From Flavobacteriales bacterium (GTDB lineage: Bacteria; Bacteroidota; Bacteroidia; Flavobacteriales_F; PHOS-HE28), in NCBI GenBank assembly GCA_019638115.1, contig JAHBUK010000004.1, forward strand, positions 124,001 through 188,000: 64,000 bases of DNA, given 5' to 3'. Made by a program: the position numbers and the translations under genes. The notes beneath the pieces were generated by a model. It was given only the letters and a program-made list of their open reading frames with translations. It made no database searches and had not been told where the DNA came from. Of this stretch, positions 50,488 to 59,105 are shown piece by piece; the stretch's first letter is position 1, and every line of letters starts with the position of its first letter.

Positions 50488-51495
50488 ATGAAGCACTGGT
50501 GGTGGAAATTCCTGGCGATCGCGTTGCTGCTGGTCGCTTCCATTGCCGGCCTGCGTGTGCCGCTCTCCCCCGCTTTGGTGCACGTGTCGCCCAGCCGGAT
50601 TTCGCCGGGTGAAGTGAACATCGAGGTGACGGGCTACAACACCCGCTTTTCCGAGGGCATGCGGGCCTACTTGGAGAACGAAGGGCAGTACGTGTGCCCG
50701 GTGCGCGTGGAGGTGATCGACGCCACCCACGCCCGCATAACGGCGGTGGTCCCGGCCGGCCTGCGCGCCTCCATGACCGACCTGGTGGTGCAGGGCTTGA
50801 AGTACCCCGGCGCCTTCTTCACGGAGGGCTTGGGCGATGGCATTGAAAGCGGCCCCTGCGGCCCAAGCACCAACAAGCTCGACATGAGCGGCCTGGCGTT
50901 CACCTTCCCCAACCGCAGCATCCTTTACGAGAGCATCCGCAACCTGCACTTCCACGTGCCCATGTGGTTCACCATGATCGCGCTGATGGGCATCTCCGTG
51001 TGGCGCAGCATACAAGTGCTGGGCAACAACTCGCTGGACCGCGACCGGCAGGCACGCAGCGCAGTGCACGTGGGGCTGCTGTTCTGCGCGCTGGGCCTCA
51101 CCACCGGAGCCGTGTGGGCGCGGGCCACCTGGGGCGCCTTCTGGACCAACGACGTGAAGCTGAACGGTGCAGCGGTTACGGCCCTGATCTACCTGGCCTA
51201 CCTCGTGCTCCGGGGCTCCATCCCCGATGCGCACAAACGTGCACGCTTGGCGGCCATCTACAACATCTTCGCCTTCGTGCTGCTGGTGATGTTCCTCTTC
51301 GTGGTGCCGCGCCTCAACGCCATCGACAGCCTGCACCCCGGCAACGGCGGCAACAGCGGCTTCAACGACCTGGACCTCGACAACCGCCTGCGCGTGATCT
51401 TCTACCCGGCCGTGGCCGGCTGGATCCTGCTGGGCATCTGGCTCTACGACCTGCGCCACCGCAGCCTGCGGATCAACGAACACCTGGACCGATGA
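50488..51495 (+). CDS. ccmC: Cytochrome c biogenesis protein CcmC/CcsA-like, with N-terminal beta domain
   Basis: A 335-residue heme-handling membrane protein. The C-terminal ~190 residues have six helices, the tryptophan-rich heme motif WARATWGAFWTND from Trp210, and flanking His. Unusually, between the first helix and the rest lies a ~110-residue periplasmic beta domain (LVHVSPSRISPGEVNIEVTG ... ITAVVPAGL), resembling an Ig-like IPT fold. Standard CcmC is ~240 residues without it. It presents heme to CcmE. It is 4 bp after ccmB and overlaps ccmD by 4 bp. Confidence 0.9.
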   Translation: MKHWWWKFLAIALLLVASIAGLRVPLSPALVHVSPSRISPGEVNIEVTGYNTRFSEGMRAYLENEGQYVCPVRVEVIDATHARITAVVPAGLRASMTDLVVQGLKYPGAFFTEGLGDGIESGPCGPSTNKLDMSGLAFTFPNRSILYESIRNLHFHVPMWFTMIALMGISVWRSIQVLGNNSLDRDRQARSAVHVGLLFCALGLTTGAVWARATWGAFWTNDVKLNGAAVTALIYLAYLVLRGSIPDAHKRARLAAIYNIFAFVLLVMFLFVVPRLNAIDSLHPGNGGNSGFNDLDLDNRLRVIFYPAVAGWILLGIWLYDLRHRSLRINEHLDR

Positions 51496-51710
51496 GAACC
51501 GCCTTCACCCTTGCCCTGTTGATACTGCACATCCTGCCTGCAGCAGCCCAGGCACCCACCTGGCTGGAGGACCAACTGTATGGCGGAGGAAAGCTCAATG
51601 CCGTCATCGCCGTGGTCTCCATCATCCTGCTGGGCATCGGCATCTGGCTCTGGGCACAGGACAGAAGGTTGAAGCGAATGGAAAAAGCGATCGAAAAGAA
51701 AACAATGTGA
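51492..51710 (+). CDS. ccmD: CcmD family protein
   Basis: A 72-residue protein with a signal-like N-terminus (MRTAFTLALLILHILPAAAQ) and one helix (AVIAVVSIILLGIGIWLWAQ) followed by a charged tail (DRRLKRMEKAIEKKTM), the CcmD pattern. CcmD helps release holo-CcmE from CcmABC. Position after ccmC supports it. Confidence 0.82.
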   Translation: MRTAFTLALLILHILPAAAQAPTWLEDQLYGGGKLNAVIAVVSIILLGIGIWLWAQDRRLKRMEKAIEKKTM

Positions 51711-51998
51711 AAATGGGAAGATGTGAAGATGTGAAAATGGGAGGATGTGAAGATGTGAAGATGGGAGGATGTGAAGATTGGAATGCGCGCCGTGGTCGGG
51801 GGCATCTCCACGTTTCCTCCTCCAAGCGCCTCCTCTCCACATCCTCACATCTGAGCTTCACATCTCCACATCATCTCTCCTCATCTTCACATCTGAGCCC
51901 CACATCTCCACATTCCCACATCTGAGCTTCACATCTCCACATCTACACATCTGAGCCCCACATTTTCACATCCGAGCTCCACATCTCCACATTCAACG
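51711..51998. repeat. GATGTGAAG / CACATCTTC inverted simple repeats between ccmD and ccmE
   Basis: Seven or so purine-rich units (GATGTGAAGATGGGAG-like) at 51715-51780 are followed at 51836-51998 by pyrimidine-rich units (CACATCTGAGCTTCACATCTCC-like without exact period, roughly 34 bp). The two halves are complementary in kind, so the mRNA could fold into a long imperfect hairpin. No gene is present. Confidence 0.8.
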
Positions 51999-51999
51999 C

Positions 52000-52389
52000 A
52001 TGAAACGCTCACACATCATCGCCATCGTCATCATCGCCGTGGCCATCGGTGCCTTGGTGGGATCGCTGTACGACAGCAGCACCTACGCCGATCTGCAGGA
52101 GGCCATGGCCCACCCGAACAAAGAGTACCACGTGGTGGGTGTGCTGGACCGCAGCGAGGAGATCGTCTACGAACCCAGCCTCAACGCCAGCCTCACCACC
52201 TTCACCATGGTGGACCTGAAGGGCAACCGCAGCCGGGTGCACCTGAGCATGGCCAAGCCCCAGGACTTCGAGCGCAGCGAGCGGTTGGTGCTCATCGGCA
52301 AAGCCACCGCCGATGGTGCGTTCCACGCGCACAACATGCTGATGAAGTGCCCCAGCAAGTACAACGAGGAACACTCGATCGAAGGTTGA
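52000..52389 (+). CDS. ccmE: Heme chaperone CcmE, CXXXY variant
   Basis: A 129-residue periplasmic heme chaperone with an N-terminal anchor (HIIAIVIIAVAIGALVG) and OB-fold (KEYHVVGVLDRSEEIVY ... RLVLIGKATADGAFHA). In classical CcmE the heme is bound covalently by His in an HXXXY motif; here the matching site is CPSKY, with Cys117 and Tyr121. CXXXY forms are known from archaea and some bacteria that use a variant system I. It may share a transcript with ccmBCD. Confidence 0.9.
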   Translation: MKRSHIIAIVIIAVAIGALVGSLYDSSTYADLQEAMAHPNKEYHVVGVLDRSEEIVYEPSLNASLTTFTMVDLKGNRSRVHLSMAKPQDFERSERLVLIGKATADGAFHAHNMLMKCPSKYNEEHSIEG

Positions 52390-52419
52390 ACAGTGAGGGG
52401 TTGCACACCATTGATCGGA

Positions 52420-52457
52420 GCGCCTGTAGCGTCGACCCATTGGGTCGACTACAGCGC
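52420..52457. other. Palindromic element between ccmE and ccmF
   Basis: The arms GCGCCTGTAGCGTCGACCC and GGGTCGACTACAGCGC pair over almost their whole length around an ATT loop, with a 2-base and a 1-base bulge. There is no T-run. It looks like a dispersed REP-type palindrome. The rest of 52390-52527 shows nothing else. Confidence 0.65.
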
Positions 52458-52527
52458 GAAGGATCAGGATGTCGCACCGATTGTCGCGCACATCAGATCT
52501 CCGCATCCTGGATAAGGAACAATTGAC

Positions 52528-55347
52528 ATGATCAACTACATCGGCGAACAAGCCTGGGCAGGACAACTCGGACACGGCCTGGCGATCATCTCCTTCGTGA
52601 GCGCGATGCTGGCCGTGGTGGCCTACGTGTTCGGCACCCAACAGCGGGATGCGAGTTGGACCGCGCTGGGCCGCCTGGCTTTCCGGCTCCACAGTGTGGC
52701 CGTTATCGGCATCGTGGTCGTGCTCTTCACCATGCTCTTCAAGCATTGGTTCCAGTACGACTACGTGTGGAAGCACAGCAACCTGCAGATGCCGATGAAG
52801 TACATCGCCAGCTGCTTCTGGGAGGGGCAGGAAGGCTCCTTCCTGCTGTGGACCTTCTGGCACGTGGTGCTCGGCAACATCCTGATCCTGAATTGGAAGG
52901 GACGCTCCACCTGGGAGGCTCCGGTGATGACCGTGTTCGCGCTGGTGCAGCTCTTCCTGGCGCTGATGCTGCTGGGCATCTACGTGGGCGATGTGCGCAT
53001 CGGCAGCAGCCCCTTCCTGCTCATCCGCGAGATGTCCGAGAACATCGGCAAACCCTGGACGCTGATCCCGGCCTACCTGCAGGCCATTCCGCAGTTCGCC
53101 GATGGCCGCGGCCTGAACCCGCTGCTGCAGAACTACTGGATGGTGATCCACCCGCCCACCCTCTTCCTGGGCTTCGCGGCCACCCTGGTGCCCTTCGCCT
53201 ACGCCATCGCCGGCCTGTGGACCGGGGAGCGCAAGGCGTGGATGGCGCCGGCCCTCAGCTGGACCTTCTTCGGCATCATGGTGTTGGGCACCGGCATCCT
53301 CATGGGCGGTGCCTGGGCTTACGAGGCCCTCAGCTTCGGCGGTTTCTGGGCCTGGGACCCCGTGGAGAACGCCTCGCTCGTGCCCTGGCTCACGCTGGTG
53401 GGGGCTGGTCACCTGATGCTGGTGAACAAGCGCAAGGAGACCTCGCTTTTCACCACGCTGCTGCTCACGCTCATCACCTTCATCCTGGTGCTCTACAGCA
53501 CCTTCCTTACCCGCAGCGGCGTGCTGGGCGATACCAGCGTGCACAGCTTCACCGGTGATGGCATGCTGCCCGGGCTGCTGCTCTTCATGCTCTTCTTCAT
53601 CGCCCTCAGCGTGGCGGTGCTGCTGGCCGACAAGGGGCAGCGGCGCTTCTACTGGGGCATCAGCCTGGCGCTGCTGGCGATCGGTGTGCTGCTGGAACAA
53701 CAGGTGCCGGCGATCCTGACCTTCGCCGCATTGTCCATCGGTTTCCTGGTGGTAGCCTACCGCAAGTCCTTCAGCACCAACGACCCCGAAGAGGCCCTTT
53801 GGTCGCGCGAATTCTGGATGTTCATCGGATCCCTGGTGCTGCTGCTGAGCGCGGCACAGATCACCTTCAGCACCAGCGTGCCGGTCTTCAACATGCTGCT
53901 GGAGCCCTTCGGCGAGTTCTTCGGCTGGCTGGGAAAGAGCACCGGCAGCAGCTTCCTGAGCGGCCTGGCCGATGCCAAGCTGGCACCGCCCAGCGAGGCC
54001 ATTGCGCACTACAACAAGTGGCAGTTGCCCTTCGCCTTCATCACCGCCATGCTGGTGGCCTTCACGCAGTACCTCCGTTGGAAGAGCAGCGACATGGCGA
54101 AGTTCCGCCGCGAGATCATGCTGTCGGTGATCGTTTCGCTGATCATCACGGTGGGCGTTTCGCTGCTGCTGCGTTACACCCTGGCCGAGCTCAACTACAT
54201 CGCGCTGCTCTTCGCTGCCACCTTCGCGGCCGTGGCCAACGGTGCCTACATCTTCAAAGTGCTGAAGGGCAAGCTGAAGAATGCGGGTCCCTCGGTGGCG
54301 CACGTGGGCTTTGCGCTGGTGCTGCTGGGCGCGCTCATCAGCACGGGCCGCAAGGAGGAGGTGAGCCGCAACAGCAAGGGCATGGACCTTCGTTTCCTCA
54401 ACGAGGGCTTCAGCAACAACACCGACATCCTGCTTTACCGTGGCGATACCGTGCAGATGGGCGAGTTCTATGTGTACTACCGCGAGAAGGACCAGGAAGG
54501 CGTGAACCTGAACTTCCGGATGGAGTACTTCCGCACCGAAGCGCGCGACTACCGCGCCGGCGACACGGTGCGCGTGGGCGACATGCTCTTCCGTGCACGC
54601 CAGGACCACCGCGCCGGTGAGCTCTTCCTGGCCGACCAACCCACGCATTGGGAACCCCTGGAGGATTTCCGCCGCCGCGACCTGTGGTATGCCCGGGAGT
54701 GGAGCAACACAAGGCCCGGTGAGCCGCTTTTCGAGCTCGCCCCCTTCGTGCAGCTGAACCCGCGCTTCGGCAACGTGGCCGAGCCCAGCACCAAACACTG
54801 GCTGCACCGCGATCTCTACACCCACATCCGCTACGCCGACCTGAGCACCGAAGTGGACTCCAGCAACGCTGGTTGGATGCCCGACCGGCTCTCCGAGAAG
54901 ACCCTGGGCGATACGCTGGTGACACCCAACAGCGTGGTGATCATCGACAGCGTGTACGTGGTGCGCGACAGCGTGACCGTGGCCATGCTGGGCGACCGCT
55001 TCACGGTGTACGCCGCCAAACTGCGCATCCGCGACCTGTACCAGGCCGACCGCTGGTTCGAGGCACGGCCCATGGTGATCTACAGCGACGGCGTGCCCGT
55101 GGCCAACCGTCCTGCCGAAGTGCAGCCCTTGCGCATGCGCTACGGCCTGGCCACCGTGGAAGGCGACCTGAACACCCGCGGCGACCTGAAGTTGGGCCTG
55201 AACGTGGCCGAGGCCGAGTTCCTGGTGATGCAGGCGCTGGCCTTCCCGGGCATCAACATCCTGTGGATCGGCTGCGTGCTGCTGGCACTGGGTACCGGCA
55301 TGGCCGTGTGGCAGCGCGTGCGCAACACCAAGTCCGACAAGGCATGA
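52528..55347 (+). CDS. ccmF: Heme lyase CcmF
   Basis: A 939-residue polytopic protein that attaches heme to apocytochrome c. Conserved parts: WEGQEGSFLLWTFWH near 110, NYWMVIHPPTLFLGF near 205, the WWD-type heme motif FGGFWAWDPVENASLVPW (Trp274, Trp276, Asp277), and FLTRSGVLGDTSVHSF. After residue ~590 a periplasmic domain of about 300 residues follows before a final helix near 905-925. Classical CcmF is about 650 residues; the long periplasmic part is common in Bacteroidetes. It overlaps the next gene by 4 bp. Confidence 0.94.
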   Translation: MINYIGEQAWAGQLGHGLAIISFVSAMLAVVAYVFGTQQRDASWTALGRLAFRLHSVAVIGIVVVLFTMLFKHWFQYDYVWKHSNLQMPMKYIASCFWEGQEGSFLLWTFWHVVLGNILILNWKGRSTWEAPVMTVFALVQLFLALMLLGIYVGDVRIGSSPFLLIREMSENIGKPWTLIPAYLQAIPQFADGRGLNPLLQNYWMVIHPPTLFLGFAATLVPFAYAIAGLWTGERKAWMAPALSWTFFGIMVLGTGILMGGAWAYEALSFGGFWAWDPVENASLVPWLTLVGAGHLMLVNKRKETSLFTTLLLTLITFILVLYSTFLTRSGVLGDTSVHSFTGDGMLPGLLLFMLFFIALSVAVLLADKGQRRFYWGISLALLAIGVLLEQQVPAILTFAALSIGFLVVAYRKSFSTNDPEEALWSREFWMFIGSLVLLLSAAQITFSTSVPVFNMLLEPFGEFFGWLGKSTGSSFLSGLADAKLAPPSEAIAHYNKWQLPFAFITAMLVAFTQYLRWKSSDMAKFRREIMLSVIVSLIITVGVSLLLRYTLAELNYIALLFAATFAAVANGAYIFKVLKGKLKNAGPSVAHVGFALVLLGALISTGRKEEVSRNSKGMDLRFLNEGFSNNTDILLYRGDTVQMGEFYVYYREKDQEGVNLNFRMEYFRTEARDYRAGDTVRVGDMLFRARQDHRAGELFLADQPTHWEPLEDFRRRDLWYAREWSNTRPGEPLFELAPFVQLNPRFGNVAEPSTKHWLHRDLYTHIRYADLSTEVDSSNAGWMPDRLSEKTLGDTLVTPNSVVIIDSVYVVRDSVTVAMLGDRFTVYAAKLRIRDLYQADRWFEARPMVIYSDGVPVANRPAEVQPLRMRYGLATVEGDLNTRGDLKLGLNVAEAEFLVMQALAFPGINILWIGCVLLALGTGMAVWQRVRNTKSDKA

Positions 55348-56117
55348 ACAACATCCTCCTCATCGGCACCGGGCGCATGGCCTACCAGCTGGGCCACGCC
55401 ATCGTTAAGTCGGGCCTGCACCTCGTGGGTGTGGCCGGCCGCGACCTGGAAGGGCGCGAACGCCTTGCACGCTTCCTGGACAGCAAGGCCATCGACCTCG
55501 GCAAGCCCCTGCCCGCCGCAGACCTGATCCTGGTGGCCGTGAGCGACGATGCCATTGCCGAGGTGGCCGCCAAACTGCCCGCGGGCGATACCGTGGTGGC
55601 CCACACCGCAGGCGCCATCGGACTGGAAGTGCTGGCACCGCACCAGCACCGCGGGGTGATCTGGCCCATACAGAGCCTCAGCCACGGTGCGCCGATGGAC
55701 CTGCGCGATGTGCCCATGGTGGTGGACGCCAGCGACGACCGCGCGCGACGCACCTTGCTGAACCTGGCCAAACGCCTTTCCGAAGTGGTGCTCGAACTGG
55801 CCTTGGAACAGCGGCAACGGGTACACCTGGCCGCAGTGCTCACCAGCAACCTGCCCGTGTGGCTGGCCCACGAGGCGCAACGCCTGCTGCGCGAACAGAA
55901 GCTGCCGCCCAGCCTGCTCACGCCGCTGTGGAAGACCACCGCCGCCAAAGCAGCCACCTTCGGTCCGGAGCAGGCGCTCACCGGCCCCGCCCGCCGTGGC
56001 GATACAAAGAGCATACAGCACCACCTGGACCTGCTGGCCAACGAACCCGGCCTGCGCCAGGTTTATGCCCTGCTCAGCGAACAGATCATGCGGGCCTACG
56101 GCCACGGCGAGCGATGA
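55344..56117 (+). CDS. DUF2520 / Rossmann-type oxidoreductase-like protein
   Basis: A 257-residue protein with N-terminal NAD(P)-binding Rossmann fold (NILLIGTGRMAYQLGHAIV) and C-terminal helical DUF2520 domain (AAVLTSNLPVWLAHEAQRLL, TFGPEQALTGPARRGDTKSI). It resembles reductases of the pyrroline-carboxylate/ketopantoate type, but its reaction is unknown. It overlaps ccmF upstream and the phosphatase downstream by 4 bp, which implies one transcript. Confidence 0.88.
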   Translation: MNNILLIGTGRMAYQLGHAIVKSGLHLVGVAGRDLEGRERLARFLDSKAIDLGKPLPAADLILVAVSDDAIAEVAAKLPAGDTVVAHTAGAIGLEVLAPHQHRGVIWPIQSLSHGAPMDLRDVPMVVDASDDRARRTLLNLAKRLSEVVLELALEQRQRVHLAAVLTSNLPVWLAHEAQRLLREQKLPPSLLTPLWKTTAAKAATFGPEQALTGPARRGDTKSIQHHLDLLANEPGLRQVYALLSEQIMRAYGHGER

Positions 56118-56638
56118 GCGACAGCACCTACAAGGAGAAACTGGCGGGCTTGAGGAGCTTCCTCTTCGATGTGGACGGCGTGTTCACGGACAACCGGGTG
56201 CTGCTCTACCCCGGCGTGGACCCCGTGCGCACCTTCTACACCCGCGATGCCTATGCGGTGCAGCATGCCATCAAGGAAGGACTGCGCATCGTGATCATCA
56301 CCGGTGGCAAGTCGCAAGGCGTGCAGGACAGCTTCGGGCGCCTGGGTGTGCGTGAGGTGTACATGGCCACGGCCAACAAGCTCCAGCTTTTCGAGCGGCT
56401 GGTGTCCGAAGGGCTGGATCCGGCCACCACGGCCTACATGGGCGACGACATCCCCGACCTGCGTGTGATGCAGCGCGTGGCCTTCCCCTGCACCCCCAGC
56501 GATGGGGCCGAGGAGATCAAGGCCATCAGCGCATACATCAGCCGCTACCCAGGCGGTGGTGGATGCGTGCGCGACCTGCTGGAACAATGCCTGAAGGTGC
56601 AGGGCAAGTGGCTCACCGATGGCGCCCATACCTGGTGA
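56114..56638 (+). CDS. KdsC-like HAD phosphatase
   Basis: A 174-residue HAD-superfamily phosphatase without a cap domain. Catalytic Asp19 and Asp21 lie in FLFDVDGVFTDN; motif II is IITGGKS and motif IV is YMGDDIPDLRVM. It resembles 3-deoxy-manno-octulosonate-8-phosphate phosphatase (KdsC), which makes Kdo for lipopolysaccharide, though relatives act on other sugar phosphates. It sits between DUF2520 and UbiA genes. Confidence 0.88.
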   Translation: MSDSTYKEKLAGLRSFLFDVDGVFTDNRVLLYPGVDPVRTFYTRDAYAVQHAIKEGLRIVIITGGKSQGVQDSFGRLGVREVYMATANKLQLFERLVSEGLDPATTAYMGDDIPDLRVMQRVAFPCTPSDGAEEIKAISAYISRYPGGGGCVRDLLEQCLKVQGKWLTDGAHTW

Positions 56639-56640
56639 AC

Positions 56641-57663
56641 ATGCTCGCCTTTCTCCGCCTTACACGCCCTCTTAACCTGGTGATCATCGCGCTCACCATG
56701 GCGGCCATGCGCTACGGCGTGATCGGCGGCAACCTGGAGCGGGGCCTGCAACTGCTGCTGAGCGAATTGGGCGGCACGGTGGAGCGTTCCGAGTTGCTAC
56801 TACCGGAAGGCTTCGGTCCGCAGATGCCGCTGCTGCACTTCGTGCTGCTGGTGCTCAGCACCATGCTGGTTGCGGCCGGCGGCAATGTGATCAACGACTA
56901 TTTCGACACGCGGATCGACCGCATCAACAAGCCCGGCGACGTGATCGTGGGCCGCAGCGTGAAACGCCGCGTGGCCATGACCGGCCACCTGGTGTTGAGC
57001 GGACTTGGCCTTGTGCTGGGCGCGTTCGTGGCCTGGCGCGCGGGGCTGCTGGTGGGCCTGCTCATCCCCGCCTTCTCCATCGGCGCGCTTTGGACCTACA
57101 GCACCACCTTCAAGCGCAGGCTGGTGATCGGCAACGGGCTGGTGGCCACGCTCACCGCGCTGGTGCCCATCACCATCGGGCTGTACGAGATCCGCTGGTT
57201 GCAGCGCACCTTCGCCGAACCCCAAATCGTGGGGCTGCCCAACGGCCTGCAGTTCGAGATGGAGCCCGCCTTCCAGGAGCTCTGGTACTGGATCCTGGCC
57301 TACGCCGCCTTCGCCTTCCTGAGCACGTTGGTGCGCGAGCTGCAGAAGGACATGGCCGACCGCAAAGGCGATGAGGCCGAGGGATGCCGCACCATCCCCA
57401 TCGTGTTCGGCATGAAGTGGGCGAAGACCTTGGTACTGCTCTATATCGGCCTGCTGGTGGCCGGCCTGCTCTTCCTGCGGGCCAGCCTGTTGCACGATGA
57501 CCTCTCATTCTGGTACATCGGCATCGGGGTGATCGCACCCTTGTTGATCTCCGCCGGCTTCACCTTCAGCGCCAACAACCGCAGCGAGCACGTGCGCGCC
57601 GGGCAGTTGATGAAGGTGGCCATGGTGATGGCCGTTGGCTATGCCCTGTTGATCGGACGCTGA
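56641..57663 (+). CDS. UbiA family prenyltransferase
   Basis: A 340-residue membrane prenyltransferase with about nine helices. The two Asp-rich motifs are NDYFDTRID (from Asn85) and KDMADRKGDEAEG (Asp237, Asp240), which bind Mg2+ and prenyl diphosphate. The similar geranylgeranylglycerol-phosphate synthase-type or quinone/heme prenylation roles are possible; the acceptor is unknown. ATG 56641 follows the phosphatase stop by 2 bp. Confidence 0.88.
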   Translation: MLAFLRLTRPLNLVIIALTMAAMRYGVIGGNLERGLQLLLSELGGTVERSELLLPEGFGPQMPLLHFVLLVLSTMLVAAGGNVINDYFDTRIDRINKPGDVIVGRSVKRRVAMTGHLVLSGLGLVLGAFVAWRAGLLVGLLIPAFSIGALWTYSTTFKRRLVIGNGLVATLTALVPITIGLYEIRWLQRTFAEPQIVGLPNGLQFEMEPAFQELWYWILAYAAFAFLSTLVRELQKDMADRKGDEAEGCRTIPIVFGMKWAKTLVLLYIGLLVAGLLFLRASLLHDDLSFWYIGIGVIAPLLISAGFTFSANNRSEHVRAGQLMKVAMVMAVGYALLIGR

Positions 57664-58259
57664 TGCACCCCACCCCTCCCCTGTTCCCCTGGCGCCTGAT
57701 CCTGGCCTCCGCCTCCCCGCGCCGGCGCCAATTGCTGCAAGGCCTTGACCTGCCTGTGGAGATCACGCAGGTGGATGTGGACGAAACGCCACCGACGGGC
57801 ATGCCGCACGAGGATGTGGCCGAACACCTGGCCCTGCGCAAAGCGGAAGCCTGGAACGGGCAGCTGGCCGATGACCAGGTGCTCGTAACGGCGGACACCA
57901 CCGTGTTGTTGGATGATCTGTTGCTGAACAAACCCGAGGACGCGGCCGATGCGTGCCGCATGCTGGGCCTGCTCGCAGGCCGCACCCACCGGGTGGTCAC
58001 CGGTGTGTGCCTGCGCACATCCACCGGCTCGCACAGCTTCGCCGATGTGGCCGAAGTGAGCTTCGCGCCCCTGAGCGCTGCGGAGATCGCGTACTATGTG
58101 GAGCGCTACTCCCCCTTGGACAAGGCGGGCGCCTATGGGGTGCAGGATTGGATCGGGTACGTGGCGGTGCAGCGCATCAACGGCAGCTTCTACACCGTGA
58201 TGGGCCTGCCGCTGCACCGGATCCACCAAGTGCTTTCACAGCTTCCTTCGCCCCGTTGA
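57663..58259 (+). CDS. maf: Maf-family nucleoside triphosphate pyrophosphatase
   Basis: A 198-residue house-cleaning pyrophosphatase that hydrolyses non-canonical or excess nucleotides such as dTTP/UTP. Motifs: LILASASPRRRQLL, VDVDETPP, ALRKAEA, VTADTTVLLDD and KAGAYGVQDW. It overlaps the UbiA stop by 1 bp and ends the ccmF-to-maf run of coupled genes. Confidence 0.93.
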   Translation: MHPTPPLFPWRLILASASPRRRQLLQGLDLPVEITQVDVDETPPTGMPHEDVAEHLALRKAEAWNGQLADDQVLVTADTTVLLDDLLLNKPEDAADACRMLGLLAGRTHRVVTGVCLRTSTGSHSFADVAEVSFAPLSAAEIAYYVERYSPLDKAGAYGVQDWIGYVAVQRINGSFYTVMGLPLHRIHQVLSQLPSPR

Positions 58260-58272
58260 CCGACCGAAGCGG

Positions 58273-58280
58273 TAATTTCG
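58273..58280 (+). promoter_or_regulatory. -7 element of the envelope-protein gene at 58287
   Basis: TAATTTCG, 7 of 8 to TAnnTTTG, 6 bp before ATG 58287; transcription would start almost at the ATG. No TTG is seen at normal spacing. Confidence 0.4.
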
Positions 58281-58286
58281 GCGCAC

Positions 58287-59054
58287 ATGCAACGCTTCCT
58301 GAAGCATATCCATACCGCAACACGGGCATTCGCATCGATCGCCTTGATGGGTATTCCTGTGATGGCCTTGGGCCAATATGAGCAGACGCGCGTGGAGACC
58401 CCTCCGCCGGGCCGTGTCTACTGGACCAGCGGTGGCGAGTGGAACCTGACCACGCCGCTGTTGGACGTAAATGGCAGTGACCGTGGCGGGGTGGTGCGTT
58501 TCGCGCCCTTCTTCAACCTGCTGTTCCTGGCCAACTACGATGCCAGCGACCATTTCGGCCTGTTCAGTGGTTTCACCATCCGCAACCTGGGCTTCATCTA
58601 CCAGGCGCCGGAGAGCGACGAGCGTTACAAGTACAGGACCTACAACCTGGGCATCCCCATCGGTATCAAACTGGGGCGCATGCACCGCAGCCTGGTGTTC
58701 GCCGGTTATGAGTTGGAGCTGCCGTTCAACTACAAGGAGAAGCGCTTCCTGAACGAGCGCAAGGAGGACAAGTTCAACGTGTGGTTCAGCGACCGGAACA
58801 CGAGCCTGATGCAGTCCGTGATGCTCGGCGTTCAAGGACCGGGAGGCGTTACCCTGGCACTGAAATATTACATCACCAATTTCCATAACAAGGAATACCG
58901 GGAGAACATCGATGGTACGGACGTGTTCCCTTACGCGGGGCTCAACGCCAACCTGCTCTGCCTGTCTTTCACGTTCGATCTATTCAACGGCGAACGCACA
59001 TTACTGCAAGACCTGCCTGGCGATCGCACACGGGATGTGGAAACACGCAAGTGA
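58287..59054 (+). CDS. Probable outer membrane beta-barrel protein
   Basis: A 255-residue protein with signal peptide (ending near VMALGQ). Alternating strands with aromatic ends are seen from residue ~65 (VRFAPFFNLLFLANYDASDH, FIYQAPESDERYKYRTYNLG, LAGYELELPFNY-like stretch, VTLALKYYITNF). The family is not recognised beyond OmpA/porin-like barrels. The next gene starts 51 bp later. Confidence 0.72.
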   Translation: MQRFLKHIHTATRAFASIALMGIPVMALGQYEQTRVETPPPGRVYWTSGGEWNLTTPLLDVNGSDRGGVVRFAPFFNLLFLANYDASDHFGLFSGFTIRNLGFIYQAPESDERYKYRTYNLGIPIGIKLGRMHRSLVFAGYELELPFNYKEKRFLNERKEDKFNVWFSDRNTSLMQSVMLGVQGPGGVTLALKYYITNFHNKEYRENIDGTDVFPYAGLNANLLCLSFTFDLFNGERTLLQDLPGDRTRDVETRK

Positions 59055-59105
59055 CCAATACCGGAACTGAACGTCCAAAAGGTGTTCGCAAAAACACTCT
59101 CCAAC

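Noticed and set aside
52009..54825. 938-residue minus-strand frame
   Set aside because: Antisense to ccmE and ccmF, Gln/His/Glu-rich without domains.
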